NCBI RefSeq assembly: GCF_003313385.1
Contig: NZ_QMHN01000006.1
Location: forward strand, 1 to 64,000
Origin: Pedobacter chitinilyticus
GTDB taxonomy: Bacteria > Bacteroidota > Bacteroidia > Sphingobacteriales > Sphingobacteriaceae
Direction of reading: 5' to 3'
DNA length: 64,000 nt
Part shown: positions 17,689 through 25,808 of the stretch, piece by piece
Numbering within the stretch: position 1 is the first letter of the stretch
How the letters are laid out: every line of letters starts with the position of its first letter
Translations under genes and position numbers: made by a program
Notes under the pieces: generated by a model
What the model was told of the DNA's origin: nothing
Database searches by the model: none
What the model saw: the letters and a program-made list of their open reading frames with translations, nothing else

Positions 17689-20600
17689 ATGAAGAAAACT
17701 ATCTATTCATTATCGATCTCACTTTTACTTTGTTTTTCTGCTAACGCTCAAAACAGTTTAAAAAGTGCATGGGAAAGCTTCTTAAAAAATGATACCGAAG
17801 CTGCCAAAAAAAGCTTTGAGGAACTAGCCAAACAACCTCAATTTGCTAACGATGCCAATCTATCCTTAAGTTTACTTGCCGAGCTTGAGCAAAAAAATGA
17901 TGACGCATTCAACTATTTCCAAAAATTTTATGTAGGCAATAAAAATGTAGAACCTTATCTTTCTGCATTGTGGCGCAGTCCAGCGGTAAACAGTAGCTAC
18001 AGCAAAATACGTCCTGAAGCAATGCTGCTGATGAATGAAATCGTGAAGAACAAATCTTTTGATGGTTCATTGAACGCGATGGCCTCTTCGGTGATCGGGA
18101 AACATTATCTAAATGTTAAAAAAACGGCAGAATCTGAAAAGGCGTTTGCACAAATTGGAAACTTAGACCATTGGCTAATTACGAGCACATTTGAAAACAT
18201 ATCAACCAGCGGCTTTGATAAAAATTATGCTCCGATTAATCATCCGCAAATGGATGCCAAATTTACGGGCAAAAAGAACGTTGAATTCGGCTGGAGAAAA
18301 GTACCATACCTGAAAAGAGAAAAATGGTTTGACTTTACATTTTATGACGATTCGTATAATGCCATCCTATTTGCTCAAACCTTTGTTAACGCCCCTTCCG
18401 AAATAGAAGGTCAGCTTAGAATTGGCGTATCTGGTTCTGTAAAAGTATGGGTTAATGACCAATTGATTATTACCGAGGCTGAAGAAAGAAACAATGACTT
18501 GGACTCATATATCTCTACCTTAAAGCTAAATAAAGGTTACAACCGAATTTTGATACAAATAGGAGAAAGTTATGCAGGCAATTCCAATTTTATGCTAAGG
18601 CTGACCGACAACAATGGCTATCCAATCCCTGGCCTTACCCATATTAATGAATACCAGCCTTACCAAAAAGAAGAAAGTTTTAAGGCGCAAAGCATTACCC
18701 CAAAAGCCTATGCCTATTTTAAAAACCTAGTAGCTGCCGACACCACCAATTACCTTAACCAGCTGCTATTGGCTAAACTCTACTTAAGAGATGATTTCGT
18801 ATTTGAACCAAGAATTATCCTTGAAAAATTAAAGCAAAAATTTCCTGAAAGCACCTACCTAAACACTTTGATGATTACCCTTCATTCTAAAGAAGATAAT
18901 CGTACTGGTGTAGAAACCTTACAGGAACAAATTAAAACTTCGGACCCGCAAAGTACTTATGCATTAAGATTAACCTATAGCGACTATTATAACCAAGAAA
19001 ATTATGATAAAGCAGAGGAAATTATGATGCAATTGGAGAAAAGATTTGGGGAGGATGAAGACATCGTCAGCAAAAAAATTGGTATATCGGGGAAGAGAAA
19101 TGAACAAGATAAAGTTTTCAGTTTAGTAGAAAAGGCTTACAAAAATTGGCCAAATAATAGAAATTTTTCTTACGTCAAGTACATCTTAGAAAAAGAAGTG
19201 AAAAAGAATTCACAAGCAGAAGGCGTACTGGTTAAGTATCTAAATGATAATGAAGATTATGAATATGCTACAGTTTTAGCTAGTGCTTATTTCAATAAGG
19301 GAAATAGCAAAGGCGGTTTAGATGTGTATTTAGAAAAACTAAAAGCAGATCCTGTAAGTACTGGAATTTATAGCGATTTGAGCGAAAAGTTCTATGCGTT
19401 GCAAAAATACGATAAAGCCGAAGAGTACATTAATAAAGCAATAGCTTTAGCTCCTTATATTGGTTCTTATTACCACACACTGGGTAAAATATATGAGGCA
19501 CGCAAAGAAAACACTAAAGCCGAAGAAGCTTACAAAAAGTCCCTAAGCCTTAACCCCAACTATTATGATGCAATAGAACAGTTACGAAGGTTAAAGAAAA
19601 ACAAAGACGTATTCAGTTATTTTGAACAGCCAGATGTTGTTGCCATCATTAAAAATGCTCCAAAAGCACAAGATTACCCAGATGACCACTCGGTTATTTT
19701 AAACGAAGAAGTTCAATCGGTGGTTTATGAAAACGGTGGTTCAGAAGAAAAGCACTTTTTTACCGCAAAAATACTCACTCAAAAAGGACTAGAAACCTAT
19801 AAGCAATATAATATCTCCTATAACAGCGACCAGAATTTAAACGTAGAAATTGCCGAAACCATTAAATCAAATGGCAGTAAAACACCAGCCGAGCAAAGTG
19901 ACAATCAGCTTGTTTTTACTAACCTAGAAGTTGGAGATGTCATCAACATACGATATAAATTGAGAAATTACAATGTAGGCAGCCTAGCATCACACTTTTG
20001 GACTTCGTTTTACTTCTCTCACGGAACCCCGTATGTGAACACCAAATTTTCATTGTTAATAAGCAAGAACAAAAAATTCAATCATAAATTTTCTTTATCA
20101 GAAATACCAGTTCTTAAAACTGATGCAGACGAGTTTGATTTATATACTTGGAAAGCCGAAAAAAATGCAGGCATGACCTACGAAGACAAAATGCCGCCTC
20201 TTGATGATGTTGCGAATATACTTTACCTATCTACCATACCAGACTGGCAGTTTGTTGCCGATTGGTATAACAACCTAGCAACAGCAAAAGCCAGAAGCAG
20301 CTATGAGATTAAAACATTAGTAAATGAACTTTTCGCTGGGCAACAGCTTAATGATACACAAAAAATAAAAAAGATATATCAGTACATTACCCAAAACATC
20401 TCCTACAGTTCTGTCTCCTTTAGACAAAGTGGTATTGTCCCTCAATCGCCAGCTACCGTAATTAATTCTAGAATAGGTGATTGCAAAGACGTTTCCACTT
20501 TATTTGTGGCCATGTGTAAACAGGTGGGAATAGATGCAGAATTGGTATTGGTAAGAACAAGAGACAATGGTCAAAATACCTTATTACTACCTAGTATCGA

Positions 20601-21420
20601 CTTTAACCATTGTATTGCTAAAACCAATGTTAATGGGATAGAAAACTACATAGAACTTACTTCTAACTTTTTACCTTTTTCTTCATTCAACAATCAGGAT
20701 ATAGGAGCTCCCATCCTACCTATCAATAAAAATAGCAATCAACTGATTAAACTACAGCCTAAAAATAGGGTGCAGAACCGCATGAGCTACCAAACTAAAG
20801 TAACTATTAAGGATGCAAACATGTACATTACCGAAACTAATTTCTGTACAGGTTCAATGGCAAGCTCAATACGTTCTAGCTATAAGGATCTTTCGGTTAA
20901 AGATCAATTGAAAAAAATGAAAGAAGAAATTAGTGCTAGATTCCCTGACAACGAAGCAGTTTCTTTGAGCTTTGAGAACTTAGATCCTAAAACATCAGTT
21001 TCCGACACCTTAAAAGCAACTTCAGCTTATAATTTACTAAAAGTATGTAAGCCAGTAGCTGGAATGAATATATTTTCTTTGCCTTGGACAACTGCCATCC
21101 CGCCTTCTTCATTGACCATCACAGATCCTAGGCATTTTGGTATTGATCTAATCCAATTATTTTGGGCAGACAGGACTGACGAGCAAATAGAATTGTCTTT
21201 TCCAGAAGGCAAAAAGCTAATGGAAGGCATCAAGCCTCTTTCCATAGATAATGAGTATTTTAGTTATAAACTCAATAGTTTTCCAAAAGGCAATACCGTT
21301 ATTGTTAAGCGTGAATTGATTTTCAAAAAAGATTTTGTAACCAAAGAGAAAGTAAATGATTTCAATGCTCAGTATAAACAAGCAGTAGAGGCCGACAATC
21401 AGCAGTTAGCTTATAAATAA
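17689..21420 (+). CDS. Large DUF3857/transglutaminase-like TPR protein
   Basis: The 1243-residue exported protein has a signal peptide (MKKTIYSLSISLLLCFSANAQ). The N-terminal half contains TPR repeats, the clearest at about residues 560-640 (KYDKAEEYINKAIALAPYIG, then KAEEAYKKSLSLNPNYYDA). Then comes a DUF3857 domain (about 640-830) and a transglutaminase-like core with GDCKD (Cys932) and FNHC (His974). The third catalytic Asp appears as Glu in YIELT (Glu989), a variant that could alter activity. Such proteins are common in Bacteroidota and of unknown role, probably in the periplasm or on the surface. A terminator follows. Confidence 0.85.
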   Translation: MKKTIYSLSISLLLCFSANAQNSLKSAWESFLKNDTEAAKKSFEELAKQPQFANDANLSLSLLAELEQKNDDAFNYFQKFYVGNKNVEPYLSALWRSPAVNSSYSKIRPEAMLLMNEIVKNKSFDGSLNAMASSVIGKHYLNVKKTAESEKAFAQIGNLDHWLITSTFENISTSGFDKNYAPINHPQMDAKFTGKKNVEFGWRKVPYLKREKWFDFTFYDDSYNAILFAQTFVNAPSEIEGQLRIGVSGSVKVWVNDQLIITEAEERNNDLDSYISTLKLNKGYNRILIQIGESYAGNSNFMLRLTDNNGYPIPGLTHINEYQPYQKEESFKAQSITPKAYAYFKNLVAADTTNYLNQLLLAKLYLRDDFVFEPRIILEKLKQKFPESTYLNTLMITLHSKEDNRTGVETLQEQIKTSDPQSTYALRLTYSDYYNQENYDKAEEIMMQLEKRFGEDEDIVSKKIGISGKRNEQDKVFSLVEKAYKNWPNNRNFSYVKYILEKEVKKNSQAEGVLVKYLNDNEDYEYATVLASAYFNKGNSKGGLDVYLEKLKADPVSTGIYSDLSEKFYALQKYDKAEEYINKAIALAPYIGSYYHTLGKIYEARKENTKAEEAYKKSLSLNPNYYDAIEQLRRLKKNKDVFSYFEQPDVVAIIKNAPKAQDYPDDHSVILNEEVQSVVYENGGSEEKHFFTAKILTQKGLETYKQYNISYNSDQNLNVEIAETIKSNGSKTPAEQSDNQLVFTNLEVGDVINIRYKLRNYNVGSLASHFWTSFYFSHGTPYVNTKFSLLISKNKKFNHKFSLSEIPVLKTDADEFDLYTWKAEKNAGMTYEDKMPPLDDVANILYLSTIPDWQFVADWYNNLATAKARSSYEIKTLVNELFAGQQLNDTQKIKKIYQYITQNISYSSVSFRQSGIVPQSPATVINSRIGDCKDVSTLFVAMCKQVGIDAELVLVRTRDNGQNTLLLPSIDFNHCIAKTNVNGIENYIELTSNFLPFSSFNNQDIGAPILPINKNSNQLIKLQPKNRVQNRMSYQTKVTIKDANMYITETNFCTGSMASSIRSSYKDLSVKDQLKKMKEEISARFPDNEAVSLSFENLDPKTSVSDTLKATSAYNLLKVCKPVAGMNIFSLPWTTAIPPSSLTITDPRHFGIDLIQLFWADRTDEQIELSFPEGKKLMEGIKPLSIDNEYFSYKLNSFPKGNTVIVKRELIFKKDFVTKEKVNDFNAQYKQAVEADNQQLAYK

Positions 21421-21434
21421 CAAGTGCAGCTTGC

Positions 21435-21468
21435 AAAAAAGCGTCAGAACATTATCTGACGCTTTTTT
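21435..21468. terminator. Bidirectional terminator
   Basis: A perfect 14-bp stem (AAAAAAGCGTCAGA / TCTGACGCTTTTTT) with the loop ACATTA lies between convergent genes. Confidence 0.95.
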
Positions 21469-21495
21469 ATTTCCATTTATACTAGTGAAATAAGC

Positions 21496-22089
21496 TTATT
21501 GGTGGCGTTTTAGGTATGGCCACAAAAGTACATCAATAGCATTTTGATATTCGTTGAGTGCATCCTCCCCCACATGTTGATCGGTAAGCTCATTATGGGA
21601 AAGCCAAAAGTCATTAATGATAAAAAACTGCTTTACCAAACCGCTCTTATTAGAAGTGGGAATATCATCTCTAAAAATACCATTGGCGATTAAATTCTCG
21701 AACACCTTTAGAAATTGCTGCTCCCGTTTTCGGATAAGCTGGTAATAAGCATCTCTTATTTCTGGTATCCAATTCCCTATTTCAACGAAGTTGATAAATA
21801 TGAACCTGTATTTATTGACCAATTTAAACGAAGATTCAGTTAAAAAAGCAATCGCACTCAAATCAAGCGGAACACTTTGTGCATTAGCCATCAATCCATC
21901 ATAAGCTAAGGCAAGTTCATCAAACAAAGCCCTTATAATGTCCTCGGTATGCTTAAAATGGTAATGTAAATTCCCTCCGCTCATGCCTATACTCGCCGCA
22001 ATATGTCTGGTGGTGATATTCCTAATTCCTTGCTCATTATAAAGCAATAACGCGGCATTCAGTATTTTTTCTTTGGATTTCACACTCAA
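21496..22089 (-). CDS. TetR family transcriptional regulator
   Basis: The protein (up to 197 residues) has the TetR helix-turn-helix at the N-terminus: KEKILNAALLLYNEQGIRNI followed by TTRHIAASIGMSGGNLHYHF. The C-terminal ligand domain is of the type seen in several Bacteroidota regulators. No ATG is available: in-frame candidates are a TTG at 22089 and a GTG at 22083, and an upstream ATG runs directly into a stop. The start lies inside a 30-bp palindrome (22086-22115), so self-regulation is expected. It is divergent from two small membrane protein genes, which are its likely targets. Confidence 0.82.
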   Translation of the reverse strand: MSVKSKEKILNAALLLYNEQGIRNITTRHIAASIGMSGGNLHYHFKHTEDIIRALFDELALAYDGLMANAQSVPLDLSAIAFLTESSFKLVNKYRFIFINFVEIGNWIPEIRDAYYQLIRKREQQFLKVFENLIANGIFRDDIPTSNKSGLVKQFFIINDFWLSHNELTDQHVGEDALNEYQNAIDVLLWPYLKRHQ

Positions 22090-22115
22090 ATTTAGAACAT
22101 TTGTTCTAAATTTGA
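22086..22115. promoter_or_regulatory. TetR operator, 14-bp arms
   Basis: Perfect inverted arms TCAAATTTAGAACA and TGTTCTAAATTTGA flank a 2-bp centre. The palindrome sits between the TetR gene and the divergent gene at 22138 and covers the start of the regulator. Such symmetric sites are typical operators of TetR dimers. Confidence 0.8.
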
Positions 22116-22137
22116 AAAAAAATAAAAATAACCCATT

Positions 22138-22326
22138 ATGGAAGAAAATAAACAGGGCAATTGGTTTTTCAGAAATTTATACGAAATCAGGACTACGATA
22201 TTTCCTGAAGATGTTAATGACTCCAGGCTGAAAAAAACTGGGAAAAGAATTGGATGGTCGATGTTTTTAATGCTTGTATTATGTGCAGCCGTAGGCGTTT
22301 TAACCGCAGCGTCTTTCGCTCATTAA
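22138..22326 (+). CDS. Small single-span membrane protein
   Basis: The 62-residue protein has a charged N-terminal half (RNLYEIRTTIFPEDVNDSRLKK) and one membrane helix near the C-terminus (SMFLMLVLCAAVGVLTAASF). No family is recognised. The ATG at 22138 is 22 bp past the TetR operator, so it is the first gene of the unit controlled by it. Its 3' end overlaps the next frame. Confidence 0.6.
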   Translation: MEENKQGNWFFRNLYEIRTTIFPEDVNDSRLKKTGKRIGWSMFLMLVLCAAVGVLTAASFAH

Positions 22327-22727
22327 TTCTCATCACCCTCGACAAGTACTTTATATTTTATTGCTGTTCGTGGTTATTGATCAGGTACACCCGAAAACTA
22401 CACTTCCCCATCCCTCTTCTTAACAATTGGCTAACTGATTTTGTATTTGTGCCATTGATTGCACATGTTGCATTTGTATTAGGCTCACTAATCTTTACAA
22501 CAGGTGGAACTTTTAAATACCCTATTTACCAAATCTTAAGCATTTCATTACTCACTGCATTGGTTTTCGAAGGCTTCTTACCATACTATACCCATTACAA
22601 TACGGCCGATTTTTATGATGTATTGGCTTATTTTGCTGGCGGAGTGTTTTATTATGCAGTGCATCAAAACCATACTTCTAAGAAAATCAGGAAAGCTTTT
22701 GAGAGAAAGCTATCGCTTAGCAAATAG
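22281..22727 (+). CDS. Multi-pass small membrane protein, start uncertain
   Basis: The frame encodes about four hydrophobic segments, for example FVFVPLIAHVAFVLGSLIFT and FYDVLAYFAGGVFYYAVHQ. The C-terminal tail is basic (KKIRKAFERKLSLSK). The pattern LLNNWLTDFVFVPLI resembles small Bacteroidota membrane proteins of unknown function. The only in-frame ATGs (22254 and 22281) lie inside the preceding gene in another frame; the part resembling the family begins around 22345, so the true start may be a rarer codon. It is probably co-expressed with the 62-residue protein. Confidence 0.55.
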   Translation: MCSRRRFNRSVFRSLILITLDKYFIFYCCSWLLIRYTRKLHFPIPLLNNWLTDFVFVPLIAHVAFVLGSLIFTTGGTFKYPIYQILSISLLTALVFEGFLPYYTHYNTADFYDVLAYFAGGVFYYAVHQNHTSKKIRKAFERKLSLSK

Positions 22728-22737
22728 CCTAAAAACA

Positions 22738-22767
22738 AAAAAGCCGAACAGTGATGTTCGGCTTTTT
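22738..22767. terminator. Bidirectional terminator between membrane gene and rpmA
   Basis: AAAAAGCCGAACA and TGTTCGGCTTTTT form a 13-bp stem around GTGA, with T-runs on both strands. Confidence 0.92.
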
Positions 22768-22789
22768 CATGTATTTTGTATTACAAATA

Positions 22790-23203
22790 TTATTCAGCAG
22801 ATTCAGCAGCTGGAGCTTCTTCAACTTTAGCAGCTTTTTTTGCTGGAGCTTTCTCCGCTTTAGGAGCAGCAGCTTTCTTAGGAGCAGCTGTTTTTTTAGC
22901 TTCAGCTTTAGGAGCAGCTTCCTTTTTTGCAACAGGAGCAGCATCCTCAACTTTAGGAACTACTGATACATAAGATTTGTTATCAAATTTCTTTTTGAAA
23001 ACAACAATACCTGGTACCAAAGCAAATAAAGTGTGATCTTTACCAATACCAACACCTTTATCTGGGTGGTGTTTTGTACCGCGCTGACGAACGATGATGT
23101 TACCAGCAATAGCTTCTTGACCACCGAAAATTTTGATACCTAAACGTTTACTATGCGACTCGCGACCGTTTTTTGAACTACCGGCTCCCTTCTTATGTGC
23201 CAT
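22790..23203 (-). CDS. rpmA: Ribosomal protein bL27 with long Ala/Lys tail
   Basis: Residues 1-84 are a normal bL27: [20 protein letters not shown], then [19 protein letters not shown] and the [12 protein letters not shown] stretch. The N-terminus begins directly with Ala-His-Lys, so no leader cleavage is suggested. Residues 85-137 are an added tail almost entirely of Ala, Lys, Pro and Glu, similar in style to histone H1-like tails; ordinary bL27 is about 85 residues. It lies downstream of rplU (57-nt gap) in the standard order. Confidence 0.95.
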   Translation of the reverse strand: MAHKKGAGSSKNGRESHSKRLGIKIFGGQEAIAGNIIVRQRGTKHHPDKGVGIGKDHTLFALVPGIVVFKKKFDNKSYVSVVPKVEDAAPVAKKEAAPKAEAKKTAAPKKAAAPKAEKAPAKKAAKVEEAPAAESAE

Positions 23204-23260
23204 TTTTTATCTTTTTTATAATTAGCTAAGTAGCTAAAAATGAATTTACAAATAAATTAA

Positions 23261-23572
23261 CTACAGAGTGATGCTCTCAATCTGGATTTTGGTGAATGAC
23301 TGGCGGTGACCATTTTTCTTTTTGTAACCTTTTCTACGTTTCTTTTTGAAAACGATTACTTTATCACCTTTTAAATGAGACACGATTTTAGCTGAAACCT
23401 TAGCTCCTTTAACTGCAGGTGCGCCTACAGAAATTTTACCACCATTGTCAACCAACAATACATTGTCAAATTCAATACTAGCGCCTTCATCTCCTTGTAA
23501 GCGATGTACAAAGATGTGCTGGTCTTTTACAACTTTAAATTGTTGTCCTGCTATATTTACTATTGCGTACAT
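23261..23572 (-). CDS. rplU: Ribosomal protein bL21
   Basis: The 103-residue protein begins [18 protein letters not shown] and ends with [19 protein letters not shown], the bL21 hallmarks. It binds 23S rRNA in the large subunit. It is the first gene of an rplU-rpmA operon with its own promoter. Confidence 0.96.
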   Translation of the reverse strand: MYAIVNIAGQQFKVVKDQHIFVHRLQGDEGASIEFDNVLLVDNGGKISVGAPAVKGAKVSAKIVSHLKGDKVIVFKKKRRKGYKKKNGHRQSFTKIQIESITL

Positions 23573-23617
23573 TGTTAAATAATTATTTTATTTCTATTTA
23601 TTTTTTTAATCGAGGTG

Positions 23618-23648
23618 CAAATATAGAACAATTCTTTTTCAAACACAA
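23618..23648 (-). promoter_or_regulatory. rplU-rpmA promoter
   Basis: On the minus strand TTG (23648-23646), a 20-nt spacer and TATATTTG (23625-23618) fit the Bacteroidota promoter, leaving a leader of about 40 nt. Confidence 0.7.
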
Positions 23649-23749
23649 TAGCTTAGCAAAAATATTTAGTTGAACCGCTATACCTATTTCTTCTTTACCC
23701 CTGCTGATTTACCACACTTTACTACATTCTTCTTTCCTCGTTTCTTCAT

Positions 23750-23798
23750 TACGAAACAAATTATTTCTTTTATTACGAATATTTCGTAGATTTACGAA
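23750..23798 (+). promoter_or_regulatory. BlaI-type operators before GLPGLI gene 1
   Basis: A full palindrome TACGAA-TAT-TTCGTA sits at 23774-23788, followed by GATT and a further TACGAA half-site (23793-23798). Another half-site, TACGAA, is at 23750, 24 bp upstream of the full site. The likely -7 box TAGATTTA (23787-23794) lies between half-sites. The same core occurs at 24750 and at the BlaI gene near 31130. Confidence 0.7.
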
Positions 23799-23810
23799 AA
23801 ATAGGTAATT

Positions 23811-24707
23811 ATGAAAAGTCTAATTTTACTCGTATTTAGCTTTTGCACTACTACATTGCTCTTTGCACAAACTTCGGAACGGGCAGTAGCCAAAGCAAAA
23901 TACAGCTATGTCCACGTTAGAGACACCAATAACCGCAGCAATCCCTATCAGGAAGAAATGATTTTGCTGATTGGTAAAAACTCCTCACGATATACCAGTT
24001 ATGTGAAGATGAAACAGCAGGTCGAATTTTATCAGCATGTGAATGAACAGATCAAAAATAATGGAGGAACTTTAAATGGCGCACATATTAAATCTAATAG
24101 AAAAGGTATGACCGTCCCCGAAGATTATTACTTTTTCCATGCTGAAAACCAGCTCATCAGATCTGAGCACTTAGTTAACACTTATTTTATCACCGAAGCC
24201 ATTCCTCAAATTGATTGGAAAATCACCACAGATACTGCCACCTTGTCGGGAGTGAAATGCCAAAAGGCCACTGCGCTTTTTAGGGGAAGAAACTGGATTG
24301 CTTGGTTTGCTCCTGATATGCCTTTCCAAAGTGGCCCTTGGAAATTACACGGCTTACCTGGTCTTATTTTAGAGGCCTACGATTCCAAAAAAGAAGTGCA
24401 ATTCCTTTTTGGAGGTTTAGAAGTTGCCGAAAAAAAGGCAAACGTTAGCAAGGAGCCTTTTATAGGGGAGATGGCCAACGTAGATTTAATGGAGAATGAA
24501 ATCAAAATTCCGAATAAGGCGATCAAGGCGAGTAAAGAAGAATTTCTAAAACTGAAAAGGGCCCAAGCAGAAGATCCTGTAGGTTTTGCAAAAACTCAAC
24601 TTGCGGGAAGCGGCATGTCTGGTCTGGCACAAATGATTAAACAAGCTCCTGGAAGTAGGCCTACACCAGCAGTTAACATTTACAACAACCCCATAGAACT
24701 ACCTTAA
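23811..24707 (+). CDS. GLPGLI family protein 1
   Basis: The 298-residue exported protein has a signal peptide (MKSLILLVFSFCTTTLLFAQ) and the name-giving motif GLPGLI at 181-186, inside WKLHGLPGLILEAYD. Upstream of it is the shared WKITTDTATLSGVKCQKATA pattern. Members are found in Bacteroidota next to TonB receptors; function is unknown, envelope location expected. It is paralogous to the next gene (motif at the same residue number). A BlaI-type operator overlaps its promoter. Confidence 0.85.
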   Translation: MKSLILLVFSFCTTTLLFAQTSERAVAKAKYSYVHVRDTNNRSNPYQEEMILLIGKNSSRYTSYVKMKQQVEFYQHVNEQIKNNGGTLNGAHIKSNRKGMTVPEDYYFFHAENQLIRSEHLVNTYFITEAIPQIDWKITTDTATLSGVKCQKATALFRGRNWIAWFAPDMPFQSGPWKLHGLPGLILEAYDSKKEVQFLFGGLEVAEKKANVSKEPFIGEMANVDLMENEIKIPNKAIKASKEEFLKLKRAQAEDPVGFAKTQLAGSGMSGLAQMIKQAPGSRPTPAVNIYNNPIELP

Positions 24708-24749
24708 ATGGCGTTATGCCGTTAAAAAGTGTTAAATCGGTTTTACATC

Positions 24750-24774
24750 TACGATAATTTCGTAGATTTACGAA
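24750..24774 (+). promoter_or_regulatory. BlaI-type operator before GLPGLI gene 2
   Basis: Full palindrome TACGAT-AAT-TTCGTA at 24750-24764, then GATT and TACGAA at 24769-24774. The likely -7 box TAGATTTA lies at 24763-24770. Confidence 0.7.
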
Positions 24775-24792
24775 AATTTAATTATTAAACGC

Positions 24793-25743
24793 ATGAAAAT
24801 TTTAAAAGCAACCTTAATTATCTCGCTTATTGGATCAACCGCCTTCGCTCAAAGCGCCGATAAAGCATTAGCAAGAGTAAGATATAGTTTTTCGCATATG
24901 CGAGATACCACACAGAGAGATAACTTCTACACGGAAAACATGCTATTAGTGATTGGTAAAAATGCATCTGTTTATACTAGTTATGATAAAATAAACAGAG
25001 ATGAGGAAATGAAGAAGAAACTTGAGGAACAAATTAAAAACCAAGCAGGAACTACTGGCAGCATTAATATTAATGGAAGTTCCTATAAACCTGTTACCCC
25101 TATTGATTATTTCTACTTTATTAACGAAAACAAATTTTTCACCAAAGAGCGAATCATCACCAGCTATTTAATTGAAGAAACTGCTCCTAAAATTAATTGG
25201 AAAATAACGAAAGATACGGCTAGCTTTTCTGGCGTAAAATGCCAAAAAGCGACTACCTATTTCAAAGGCCGCAATTGGATTGCTTGGTTCGCTCCTGAAT
25301 TGCCTTTCCAAAGTGGTCCTTGGAAATTGAATGGTTTACCAGGTTTAATTGTGGAGGCGCACGACGAAAAGAACGAAGTTAAGTTTCAATTTGCAGGCAT
25401 CGATAAAGTTACCGAGACCGCACCTGCAAAAGAAACCGAGCAACCTGTTGCCATGGCGAATGGTGGCACAGGCATTATCAAATTTGCAGGCATGGACGGT
25501 AGTGCTTCTTATTTAGGAAATGAGATCAAACTGCCTACCGATGCAGTAAAAACAACCCAAAAAGAGATAGACAAGCTGAAAGAAGCCAGAGACAAAGATC
25601 CTCAAGGATTTCTTAATGCACAATTAGCCAGCAGAAATACAGGTGGAAGCTTTGGAGTTACCAATACCACAAGAATATCAGCCCCAAGTAGCATAAAAAA
25701 AATGGTTCTCAACAATCCTATTGAGCTTCCTGAGAAGAAATAA
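24793..25743 (+). CDS. GLPGLI family protein 2
   Basis: The 316-residue product has a signal peptide (MKILKATLIISLIGSTAFAQ), the INWKITKDTASFSGVKCQKA region and GLPGLI at 181-186 in WKLNGLPGLIVEAHD. It is clearly related to the preceding gene and probably arose by tandem duplication, with an insertion after the motif (about 215-235). It has its own operator rather than relying on the upstream promoter. It is followed after 65 bp by the outer membrane receptor gene, a usual neighbour of this family. Confidence 0.85.
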   Translation: MKILKATLIISLIGSTAFAQSADKALARVRYSFSHMRDTTQRDNFYTENMLLVIGKNASVYTSYDKINRDEEMKKKLEEQIKNQAGTTGSININGSSYKPVTPIDYFYFINENKFFTKERIITSYLIEETAPKINWKITKDTASFSGVKCQKATTYFKGRNWIAWFAPELPFQSGPWKLNGLPGLIVEAHDEKNEVKFQFAGIDKVTETAPAKETEQPVAMANGGTGIIKFAGMDGSASYLGNEIKLPTDAVKTTQKEIDKLKEARDKDPQGFLNAQLASRNTGGSFGVTNTTRISAPSSIKKMVLNNPIELPEKK

Positions 25744-25766
25744 ACCAAACCAACAAACTATTTATG

Positions 25767-25790
25767 GTGGCCATCGGTCTTGATGGCCAC
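25767..25790 (+). other. Intergenic hairpin before the receptor gene
   Basis: GTGGCCATC and GATGGCCAC form a perfect 9-bp stem around a 6-nt loop. No T-run follows. It ends 18 nt before the receptor ATG, so it could slow or tune translation or mark a processing site. Confidence 0.6.
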
Positions 25791-25808
25791 TTCCTAAACA
25801 CACAAAAG

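Noticed and set aside
22729-22973. Several Leu/Lys- or Ser/Phe-rich frames over the rpmA tail
   Set aside because: They are other readings of the low-complexity Ala/Lys tail of bL27.
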